Shown here in pieces: positions 29,201 through 36,429 of a DNA stretch of 39,104 nucleotides. The notes beneath the pieces are model-generated. The model was given only the letters and a program-made list of their open reading frames with translations. It did no database searches and had not been told where the DNA came from. The position numbers and the translations under genes were made by a program. Source of the DNA: Candidatus Poseidoniales archaeon (GTDB lineage: Archaea; Thermoplasmatota; Poseidoniia; Poseidoniales; Poseidoniaceae). Numbering within the stretch: position 1 is the first letter of the stretch; every line of letters starts with the position of its first letter. The stretch lies in NCBI GenBank assembly GCA_009887135.1, contig QXYA01000003.1, positions 1-39,104 on the forward strand. Direction: 5' to 3'.

Positions 29201-29656
29201 TGCTGAGAATTGGCCAAACAAATCACATCGTTTTGCCATTTCGTGCCATACTGGATGTACGCCTTGTTCTAGGCACGTATTTCTCAACTCCTTTTCTAAG
29301 TCACCGCTATCCTCTTCAGACCATTGATCCACGTGAAGGAGTTTGTTTACCAAAATCAAAGCGAAGCGGAGAGCTGGAGATTCAGAATCCATTACAGCGA
29401 CATCTTCTGGAGTAGCAATCGTTGCTTGTTGTTTACCTCTGCGGCGCCCTCGCCTGAATCGTGGAGAGGTCGAAATGGTCTCCCCTTCTTCATCCTGGCC
29501 GGGAAGTTCCGTCTCCAGAACTGCTAATTTAACCAAATCTTTCCAAGGCTTTTCGAGAAGTGTAAACTCTGGGCATTTTCCCACAGTACTGAGGCGTCGC
29601 GACTTAATTGTCTTGAATCCTGCTTCAAGACAAGCCGCGAGATATGTTTCCTGCAT
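26276..29656 (-). CDS. Large helical-repeat protein with C-terminal PIN-like nuclease domain
   Basis: C-terminus LVLVDTNIVIDALYQ...LWLPEVVRREIRNIA...VGAIIVATHDGDFTVVARAFEERFGF; about 900 aa N-terminal helical repeats. Confidence 0.75.
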   Translation of the reverse strand: MQETYLAACLEAGFKTIKSRRLSTVGKCPEFTLLEKPWKDLVKLAVLETELPGQDEEGETISTSPRFRRGRRRGKQQATIATPEDVAVMDSESPALRFALILVNKLLHVDQWSEEDSGDLEKELRNTCLEQGVHPVWHEMAKRCDLFGQFSACPIVEVESDVKAGIELSAASINPYNISSCLSVFKSVSESSFSAEELVAMKRLIKRLSSGRWPKVDQILLELEDDLSLISLLIAMNTNENIDSIFERTHDIKSIQTDRYQLLYGLTNGTMEWDDELLKQDDDELGIAILEAAWRNGPINEMKPSTEQLESGLSILLEQQASTQRVGAVRWKMLQSYVSSDRKEDALAVIQTINLEHESDASELLPLLVELDNVDAYNWLANNIENIDEGGLISIGREEKIPLELRSKALVLLKQMDGEGWQESQAISVHVFLQAMDLNNLSEMLLGNPLAILSHPYETLLVAHLLSASHPEEVWKQARYARKEALQNIHSSELPERMNEDEHKLLLLLEGRIDKSVSDVELGMSLGKNGLKAMNQIVKALSSGGSHLVDETQLGNLAETLVDAETTPLAKALLSTIISKLRLNNARLALENGEDMAAVISLLETVLHQHDAPFTIIDGVRQLMYEFDLGIEGLVQWYQSAHQRSIWSLLSQATLQASQGRNLSAARLFKRAADSKKFDYDEEIMLYRKALIHLAFDRKWGEAKQLLSDHPNLRAAITKRFQLYLDVSHQASIQETEKATSMLKNFVKTTETTTEETEEGPRTRTRTIFKEDELDLLHSYPEEHPKPLPDEPFTGRILAATNALQRNRRTQSSKSFDRRYRDIMQMRSPDPMEIHTLADQASESSPLDALRILERAQLSGRFPKKNNSFANLELMLFRRHQASIKTSDRRYLRNLPLKPLVLVDTNIVIDALYQRIQEKLNRSNHFEDSTNQRSHFARYLLHLAQNDRVDLWLPEVVRREIRNIARSMGDVRKRFDNSFIESETLDSTLTSEIIEKMVEDLIEEFSTWNGSDEEFETDSSDEELTKDMVTFFIEHEEIYDELTKMKEFYGETHRTELKGRKIYPEQPDRMIMQYAAVLSGRPIDNVGAIIVATHDGDFTVVARAFEERFGFGIAKNSRTLSPWLRS

Positions 29657-29761
29657 TGCGCCCCCAACCTATCGCTTGGGATAGAGACTTTCAACTCACC
29701 GACGGCATCATTTCGATAAATCGAAGAGAAACTGATTCAAGATAGCATCTCATGGGATGTA

Positions 29762-30244
29762 ATGAGGAGGAAGGGAATGTCTGTTCTAAGAACCGCCATC
29801 ATGTTGATTCACCCTCTTCTTGCAGTCATCTTAGTCACCTGGCTTGTACGGCAATACGGGTGGAGAAAGCGAGGAATGACTTTGCGCGGAGAAGAACGGA
29901 AAGCTTCTCTCAAACGTCATCAAAAACATGGCGAATATATCCTATGGGCTGGAATCGCCTTAGCAGCCATCGCATTTCTCGCTCGAGCGGCCTCAGGGTA
30001 CATCGAAGAAGGAGACGTCACCTCAGACCTACTTCCACAAAGTGTTCATGGATATACTGGACCGATCGGCCTGATTCTTCTCTGGCTCGTAGTACGCTAT
30101 GGAAGAGATACAGTTTCAAGCAAAGAACAAGGTGAGAAGTTTTCTACTCAGAGGATGAAACATGGAAGAGCTGCAGATTTGGTCATGATATTGATCATGT
30201 TCCATTCATTCCTTGGATTCATCTACACATTTCAGGTTGTTTGA
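29762..30244 (+). CDS. Membrane protein, DUF4079/cytochrome b561-like
   Basis: Four predicted TM helices with conserved-looking His (MLIHPLLAV, RHQKHGEYILW, SVHGYTG, MFHSFLGF). Confidence 0.55.
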   Translation: MRRKGMSVLRTAIMLIHPLLAVILVTWLVRQYGWRKRGMTLRGEERKASLKRHQKHGEYILWAGIALAAIAFLARAASGYIEEGDVTSDLLPQSVHGYTGPIGLILLWLVVRYGRDTVSSKEQGEKFSTQRMKHGRAADLVMILIMFHSFLGFIYTFQVV

Positions 30245-30246
30245 AT

Positions 30247-31227
30247 TCACTTGATTCGAAGTGTATTCTCACGGTCGTTCCACATTTGGATCCAATCATT
30301 AAGATTGGAATCGAGTCCCGGTGGTTGAATTCGACAACCGCAGGCGTTAGCGTGCCCGCCACCATGAGGATCAAATGCTGTTGCAAGTTTTGATAAATCG
30401 TATCGGTTTTGTCCATCCTTGATGAACGAATTTGCATAGAAACTCGCCGACAGTGGGGGGCGATTTGGCGTGGACAAATCTCCATCGCTGTAGCCATGTA
30501 CAACACAGCACGCATCTGCCTTATCGCCAACGTGGGCAGTGATGAGATATCCATTTGAGCGTATACCTGAGTCATCAAGACGGCATATCGCTAACCGATC
30601 GACGATTTCTGTTTTTTCTTGAACGATTTGAACTGCATCAATACGTTGTACTTGGGCTGTTTTCATTCGTTCAGAGACGAGTCCATCGCCTGTGATGTCT
30701 GCTAATTCAGTACATGTTGTAAACAAGCGCAAGAGGTGCTGCATGTAGGCATCATCATTCGAAGACAGGGTGCGGGAGAGTTGTAAAATTGGCCCGTCTT
30801 GGAGAAAATCCTCTCGAGATATGCCACCGGAATCCAAGGCATCGACCATCGGCATAATTTCTTCAAGATGCGTGAGGTCAAATTGATGTTTAAACAATTC
30901 ATAAGCCAATCGAGCGGCTGAAGGCGTATGCTCCCAATGAACAACCCCCCCTCGTTGCGTGAATTCTTTTTCTTCAACCTCGTTTGGTTTGTTTGTTAAA
31001 TGGTGATCGAGATACCACCCACTTGCTGGGTGAAATGGTAAATCCACTGTCACGGTCTTTGAATCAATAACATCGTCCAGCATCCCTGCTCGGAGAATAG
31101 CCGCATGTCCGAAAACGACTTCAGCCTCTGGATATGCTTTGAGAAGTACCGCTGCTGCACACATTCCATCCAAATCGGAATCCGCCACAATTCGATTGAT
31201 TTCAGGGAACTCATCGACACCAGTCAT
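30247..31227 (-). CDS. DHH-family phosphoesterase
   Basis: IVADSDLDGMCAAAVL, VTVDLPFH, WYLDHHLTNKP, FDPHGGGHANACGCRI; start chosen at 31227 (MTGVDEFPEINRIVAD). Confidence 0.88.
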   Translation of the reverse strand: MTGVDEFPEINRIVADSDLDGMCAAAVLLKAYPEAEVVFGHAAILRAGMLDDVIDSKTVTVDLPFHPASGWYLDHHLTNKPNEVEEKEFTQRGGVVHWEHTPSAARLAYELFKHQFDLTHLEEIMPMVDALDSGGISREDFLQDGPILQLSRTLSSNDDAYMQHLLRLFTTCTELADITGDGLVSERMKTAQVQRIDAVQIVQEKTEIVDRLAICRLDDSGIRSNGYLITAHVGDKADACCVVHGYSDGDLSTPNRPPLSASFYANSFIKDGQNRYDLSKLATAFDPHGGGHANACGCRIQPPGLDSNLNDWIQMWNDRENTLRIK

Positions 31228-31310
31228 ACTAATTCCTTCTGTGCGCGGGTCTTGAACGTATTGGAGTTTAATGGCGAAAAGGCCAAAGCATTGGATTCGA
31301 GGGACTAGAT

Positions 31311-31712
31311 ATGGAGACTTCATGCGGCGTAGTTCTTGTCAACTTTGATGCGGTTCTCCTTCTACAATATCCACAAGGACATTGGGATTTACCTAAAGGA
31401 CATGTTGAGGTGACAGATAACGACCACCTTGCGACAGTTCGAAGAGAATTAGGTGAGGAAACGGGCATTACTGAAATTACATTCATTGAAAACTTTGTAG
31501 AACGAACAGCCTATACATACAGACACAAGGGAAAACGAATGAACAAAGAAGTGTTTTGGTTTTTAGCCGAAACAGAACAACTCGACGTGGAACTTTCCCA
31601 CGAACATCGCGGTCATTTGTGGCTAGATTGGGAACAAGCTCTTGCTCAGCTAACACATGATGAAACAACATCTGTTGTTCGAGCAGCTTGGGAACATATG
31701 AAAAAGCAATAA
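31311..31712 (+). CDS. NUDIX hydrolase
   Basis: Nudix box GHVEVTDNDHLATVRRELGEETGI. Confidence 0.92.
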   Translation: METSCGVVLVNFDAVLLLQYPQGHWDLPKGHVEVTDNDHLATVRRELGEETGITEITFIENFVERTAYTYRHKGKRMNKEVFWFLAETEQLDVELSHEHRGHLWLDWEQALAQLTHDETTSVVRAAWEHMKKQ

Positions 31713-32411
31713 TCAGATTTGATCAAAATCTGAATCATTCTCATTCTGTCTATTAATTGACCCTGCGATGCCATCTTCTTTCCCTCGTTTTCCGAGAGGT
31801 AGCCACAGCATCTCCTCTTCGCCTAGGACTGCTGTAATCCAGCGACTTAGCACGAAGAGCCAATCTGAAAGTCGATTAACATAGGTCAGGACAAGAGGGC
31901 GCACCGAATCATCTCCTTCGATATCTCTTAAGCGAACAATATTTCTTTCAAGCCGCCGAGTTACTGTACGAGCGTGATGGAGCATTGCTTGTGGAGGCCC
32001 ACCTGCTGGTAAGATGAATGAAGTAAGCGGTACTGTCTGACTTAGCCATGCATCCATATCCGATACCAAAACATTTGATTGATCATCGTTGATGAGGACC
32101 ATGAAAGAGGGAAGGTTTTCAGGAGGACATGCGAGTTCAGCCCCTAGGTCAAAGAGTTCATGCTGAACTCTCGAGAGTGCAGAATCACAAATGAAATGGA
32201 CACGTCCAGCACCCTTTCTGTCACCCCCATCTCTGTGTCGCATAGGAACACGAGCACATTCCATCCTTGCAACCCCAAGGAGGGAATTCAATTCGTCACA
32301 ATCTCCAACAACTGAAAATCGTACATCGGATTTGGAACGACGTGACCCATCAACCAAGGATGATTCTCCAGAATCACCGCCACCTGTATGAACTCGATCA
32401 ATCCGAACCAT
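31713..32411 (-). CDS. PduO-type cob(I)alamin adenosyltransferase
   Basis: RVHTGGGDSGESSLVDGSRRSKSDVRFSVVGDCDELNSLLGVAR; FILPAGGPPQAMLHHARTVTRRLER. Confidence 0.93.
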   Translation of the reverse strand: MVRIDRVHTGGGDSGESSLVDGSRRSKSDVRFSVVGDCDELNSLLGVARMECARVPMRHRDGGDRKGAGRVHFICDSALSRVQHELFDLGAELACPPENLPSFMVLINDDQSNVLVSDMDAWLSQTVPLTSFILPAGGPPQAMLHHARTVTRRLERNIVRLRDIEGDDSVRPLVLTYVNRLSDWLFVLSRWITAVLGEEEMLWLPLGKRGKEDGIAGSINRQNENDSDFDQI

Positions 32412-32436
32412 TGTTACGCCTCTAAACCATGCGAGA

Positions 32437-32919
32437 CTATGCTTCTATGAGGGGTTTTCGGGAAGAATACCCTTCATCTATGCCGTAATACCATTCAATA
32501 TCAGGCTCTCCCATTGCCCATGAGTACATCATGACCTTGTTGTCAATGACTCCATACCATTCGATTCGGCCAGGATCTAACCCTGCAACACGAGCCCCCA
32601 GTCGCTCAATCTTGGCAACAGTTTGTTGCCATAGTGCGACAAGACTCCCCAGCAATTCAGCCATTTCAACAACATATGGATGCTCAGGAGGATACCTGTC
32701 GAGGAGAATTTCAATCTCCTCAGTCATATCATGCGCTTCATCAACAAGGGATTGAAGGGTTGCAAGTTCTCGTTCAACTCTTGAGAGGCCTTCTCGAACT
32801 TCTTCCACCGTTAAAATATGCATATTTTCAAGTCCTTCGAGTTGTAATTCTTCTTCGAGAAGATCCTCAAACGACATGGGTTGACCTGAAAAGAGAGGTT
32901 CACGGTCAAGATTGAACAT
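32437..32919 (-). CDS. DUF2203-like protein
   Basis: GARVAGLDPGRIEWYGVIDNKVMMYSWAMGEPDIEWYYGIDEGYSSRKP. Confidence 0.7.
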   Translation of the reverse strand: MFNLDREPLFSGQPMSFEDLLEEELQLEGLENMHILTVEEVREGLSRVERELATLQSLVDEAHDMTEEIEILLDRYPPEHPYVVEMAELLGSLVALWQQTVAKIERLGARVAGLDPGRIEWYGVIDNKVMMYSWAMGEPDIEWYYGIDEGYSSRKPLIEA

Positions 32920-32982
32920 GTGGTCATGTTTTTATTGGCATCTCTTAATCTCATCGGAGGTTTGAGATGCAAGACGGTTGTT

Positions 32983-33240
32983 TCAAGACGATGTTTGAGG
33001 CGTGGCCTTAACCTGTAGATTGCGGAAAACCTTGATTGAGAGGTAAATACCAACATAAATCCATGCAAGGATTTCGATCGCAACCAGTACGTAGTACCAT
33101 GGTCCAAGTGATTGAATCATCTCTATACCACTATAAGGAACGCCATTGAATCCCATGTAAACGGCTTGTGAAAACAAGTTCGATGCAATCCAAATGGAGA
33201 CCATCCAGAAAAAGATTGAACCTGAGATTATTTTACCCAT
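32983..33240 (-). CDS. Small membrane protein
   Basis: 85 aa, two hydrophobic helices. Confidence 0.55.
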   Translation of the reverse strand: MGKIISGSIFFWMVSIWIASNLFSQAVYMGFNGVPYSGIEMIQSLGPWYYVLVAIEILAWIYVGIYLSIKVFRNLQVKATPQTSS

Positions 33241-33328
33241 GTTATATTATTGACCTCTGGGATATTAAAAGTATCTGTTTAATGCTTAACATTTACCTGA
33301 TTACAGAAGTATAACCTGTTTTTCCGCC

Positions 33329-34096
33329 TTATTCTTCCTCAATAACAGGGAGGATGGCGGCTGCATCGGAATCCAGAGAGACGAGGGCATCGTGAATGGC
33401 CTCAACATATGGGCCTGCAACAGCTCGCTCTCCACCTTCTCGCAGGAGTAATTCCTCCCATTCAGATGCTTCCGATTTGTTTCCTAGGAAAAGGTGGATT
33501 CGATGTAATGCAAGATAGGCCATTGGATTTAGGTGTTCTTCATCCGCATCCCATCCTCGTTCAAAACACGAAATTGCACCTTGTGGACCAGTTAATCTCC
33601 CCTGCATGAGAGCAATCATACCTGCCTGCGACCATGCCAGAGGTAGCTTTCCAATGAGGAGTCCTCTGAAGATGAGCCAGGTTTCACCCCCGCCAATAAC
33701 AACCAATGTTAGGAAAGCAGCCCATTGCTCTAAAGTGGAGAGATCACTCCATGTTTCCACCATTAGGCCAACGACACCTACGCAAAATAACAACCCTGCA
33801 TATGGGGCAACTAGAACATCTCGTTGAGTTCGAGCAAGATGGTATACGCCTGCCACCAAACCAAACCCTCCAAGGGCGGATAGCATTACGAAGTGAGCAT
33901 TTGATCCCATCGGCTTTGGTGCTGCTTGGCCGATTAAAATCAATAAAGCAAGCATTAGCAAAAGCCAACCAAAGCGGGAGCTCGGTTGTGGAAAGGGTTG
34001 GTTCTTACTGTTGTAAAGCAGTGCACTTCCAATGAAGAATTCAAAACAAATCAGAGCCCATCGAAGACTGGATTCATCAGTCAATGGGAGCGCCAT
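33329..34096 (-). CDS. Membrane protein with C-terminal soluble helical domain
   Basis: 255 aa, several TM helices then GAISCFERGWDADEEHLNPMAYLALHRIHLFLGNKSEASEWEELL (TPR-like). Confidence 0.65.
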   Translation of the reverse strand: MALPLTDESSLRWALICFEFFIGSALLYNSKNQPFPQPSSRFGWLLLMLALLILIGQAAPKPMGSNAHFVMLSALGGFGLVAGVYHLARTQRDVLVAPYAGLLFCVGVVGLMVETWSDLSTLEQWAAFLTLVVIGGGETWLIFRGLLIGKLPLAWSQAGMIALMQGRLTGPQGAISCFERGWDADEEHLNPMAYLALHRIHLFLGNKSEASEWEELLLREGGERAVAGPYVEAIHDALVSLDSDAAAILPVIEEE

Positions 34097-34132
34097 GATT
34101 CCCCGTTGATGCAGGTCTTCTTTATCGTTCGC

Positions 34133-34555
34133 TCAGTCCTTGTGATACAATGTCCCTTTGAGAATTTCATGGGCACGGTACACTTGTTCAAACAAAATGA
34201 TGGCTGCCATCTCATGTGTAAATGTGAAAGATGACAATGAAATTCGTTGCAATGTGGGCTCTTTTCCATCCCAACCTTCAGCTGGACCAATCGCAAAATG
34301 TGTATCTTCACCACTGATGTTCCATTGCTTTATTTTTGCTGCAAATTCCGTAGACTCAAATGAATCCCCCCGCTCGTCAAGAAGAATCAATCGGCCTTTT
34401 TTTGATTTTAATTTATCCAAGTAAATATCAAGAGAATCATTGTGGACATGCGTCTTCACACCCGCGCTGGACAAGCGTTGCTGGTACATTTCGGCAATAC
34501 TTGCTATGGCCTTGTCTTTGAGTTTCCCATGAAGATGGATGTTGATGCGGCCCAT
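34133..34555 (-). CDS. RlmH-like SPOUT methyltransferase
   Basis: RLILLDERGDSFESTEFAAKIKQW, FAIGPAEGWDG, ISLSSFTFTHEMAAIILFEQVYRAHEILKGTLYHKD. Confidence 0.85.
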   Translation of the reverse strand: MGRINIHLHGKLKDKAIASIAEMYQQRLSSAGVKTHVHNDSLDIYLDKLKSKKGRLILLDERGDSFESTEFAAKIKQWNISGEDTHFAIGPAEGWDGKEPTLQRISLSSFTFTHEMAAIILFEQVYRAHEILKGTLYHKD

Positions 34556-34627
34556 AACTCTGCGAGAACATGGTTCTTTTTTCATATTCGTACGAAAGAT
34601 GAAAACAAACGCCGATTTGGAAACGTT

Positions 34628-34838
34628 ATGGGATGGTGGCCTTTTGGTAAGAAATCAGATTCTAAAAGACAAATCATCAACGATCCTCTAAGGAAAGATA
34701 CCAGAGTATGGCTCTCTGAATTGAGGGATATCTGTGAAATGAATTTCTTGTTCAGATGATGAATGGATCTCTTGGCTTGACAATGATAATTTTTGGAAGC
34801 CAGGATGGCGCCCTGATCAAGAAGATAACGAGGATTGA
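34628..34838 (+). CDS. Putative small protein interrupted by an apparent +1 frameshift (34628-34759, then 34755-34838 in the next frame)
   Basis: MGWWPFGKKSDSKRQIINDPLRKDTRVWLSELRDICEMNFLF + DDEWISWLDNDNFWKPGWRPDQEDNED*, the second part in the +1 frame just before the next gene. Confidence 0.45.
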
Positions 34839-34863
34839 AGAAGGAGTCCTTTCTCGTAGAACC

Positions 34864-35553
34864 ATGAGCAAGTCCTCGCTTCATGTATTACAAACATGCC
34901 CGTTCTGTTGGAAAGTTCGGGGAGTAATTGAGCACCTTGGAATTGATGCCCAAGAGATTCAGGTAAACGCCATGAAGCAAAAAAAAGAACTTGCATTTAC
35001 AGATGGATGGACTAAAGTTCCAGTTTTTACAGATCATGAAGGCACGGTAGTTGTTGACTCAACACCCATTATGTTGTACATTGATGACAAGTATAACCAA
35101 GGTAAATTATCCTCTGGAAAGGGTACTGAGCGTTATGATGGCATGATGAATCACGTTGACACGGTATGGAAGAATGCTACAATTCCAATTCTCTATGGCT
35201 CTCTCGGTTCCGCATTTAGTACTACTCGTCGAATTTCAAAACTTGAGAAATTCGGATTCATTTCCCGGCGCCTCTATGCATGGGCAGGATTTCCAATCAT
35301 GTGGGGAATCATTGCAAAAAAGCGTGTGAAGAAGGATGGGCGAACTCCTAAGAAACTATGGCATGATCTCTTGACAGAATACACCGAATCATTCGAAGGA
35401 AAGGATTTCTTCGGCGGAGAGCAACCAAATCTTGTCGACTTTGCTGCATTTGGCTACATGCGTTCAGTCTCACCATTCAAGCAATTCAGACTTCTAGAAG
35501 AACACGAAAATGGAATGATCTGGTATCGTAAGATGGAACAACATCTCAACTGA
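34864..35553 (+). CDS. Glutathione S-transferase-fold protein, prostaglandin E synthase 2-like
   Basis: LQTCPFCWKVRGVIEHLG, KVPVFTDHEGTVVVDSTPIMLYID, GKDFFGGEQPNLVDFAAFGYMRSV; start set at 34864 rather than ORF maximum 34756. Confidence 0.82.
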   Translation: MSKSSLHVLQTCPFCWKVRGVIEHLGIDAQEIQVNAMKQKKELAFTDGWTKVPVFTDHEGTVVVDSTPIMLYIDDKYNQGKLSSGKGTERYDGMMNHVDTVWKNATIPILYGSLGSAFSTTRRISKLEKFGFISRRLYAWAGFPIMWGIIAKKRVKKDGRTPKKLWHDLLTEYTESFEGKDFFGGEQPNLVDFAAFGYMRSVSPFKQFRLLEEHENGMIWYRKMEQHLN

Positions 35554-35562
35554 AGTGATCAT

Positions 35563-36429
35563 TTGGAAATCATCTCTGTGAACGAACTTGATTTCAAGCC
35601 TATTTCACAAGGTAGTTCGTTCTTAGGAAGTGACAAAGGAGGCTGGATTTATGCAAGCCAAAGACCACGATATGAGGTTCAACTACCTGATTATTACATT
35701 CTTGAGAACCCTATTACACGAATGCAAGTCGCTCGTTTACTCGGGGAAGACGATGAAGTTGAAGATTCCGCAGAACCAATGATTGGACTCATTGGAAGCG
35801 AGATAGAAGCCCTTCGCAAACAGATTGAACAACAACTCGATTTCGATTCTTTGTCTGGTGAATGGGAAGTACGTCCGCCGTCTTTTCCAGAATGGCGTCA
35901 TGCACGTGATGAAATCCATCTTGATTCTGGGGTCGTCGAAATATTAGGGGATGCTGCAGCTGCAAATCATCGCGGTGCAATGATGGATGGACGTGTTCGT
36001 CCGATTGAAACCACTGGCCCGTTACAATACCATCGATTGGCAGTGGAGATGCATCCCAAACGGAAAGGTGTTTTTGCAACCTCAAATATTCCTGTTGACC
36101 GTTCACTCACCAATACAGTAGTACGCTTTGTTATATCACCCGTACGTGATTATCCAGCGAGAAGAGTTCCTAAAACTGCGGACTCTTGGGGTAATTTCAG
36201 AACAGAAATCCTATGGACTACGTTGCTTGGAATCATTCCCTCTTTTCTCATTCCTATTCTGCGTGGTTTCGACACATATGCGCTCGATGGATGGCCGAAC
36301 CTTCTGTTTGGAGGACTTGTTGCTGGGTTCGTAACTGGAGCCATATGGAGACCAAGAAGGCCGACAATTTCCTTTGAGGAAGGAGTTGTTCAAGAATCTG
36401 AAGACTCGCTCGCTAATGTTTCCCAGTAA
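35563..36429 (+). CDS. Formylglycine-generating-enzyme/sulfatase-modifying-factor-like domain with C-terminal TM helices
   Basis: GSSFLGSDKGG...RPRYEVQLPDYYILENPITRMQVARLLG and VRPPSFPEWRHARDE resemble FGE motifs; TM pair near the C-terminus; TTG start. Confidence 0.55.
   Translation: MEIISVNELDFKPISQGSSFLGSDKGGWIYASQRPRYEVQLPDYYILENPITRMQVARLLGEDDEVEDSAEPMIGLIGSEIEALRKQIEQQLDFDSLSGEWEVRPPSFPEWRHARDEIHLDSGVVEILGDAAAANHRGAMMDGRVRPIETTGPLQYHRLAVEMHPKRKGVFATSNIPVDRSLTNTVVRFVISPVRDYPARRVPKTADSWGNFRTEILWTTLLGIIPSFLIPILRGFDTYALDGWPNLLFGGLVAGFVTGAIWRPRRPTISFEEGVVQESEDSLANVSQ

Noticed and set aside
29712-29725. TTCGAT-AA-ATCGAA palindrome in the PIN/DUF4079 divergent spacer
   Set aside because: 6-bp arms of simple TCGA-rich sequence common throughout this window; insufficient evidence of function.
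31228-31323. N-terminal extension of the DHH ORF
   Set aside because: Overlaps the divergent NUDIX start; conserved sequence begins at the internal Met at 31227.
34756-34863. N-terminal extension of the GST-like ORF (MMNGSLGLTMIIFGSQ...)
   Set aside because: The same bases encode a more plausible tail in another frame; the GST domain starts naturally at 34864.
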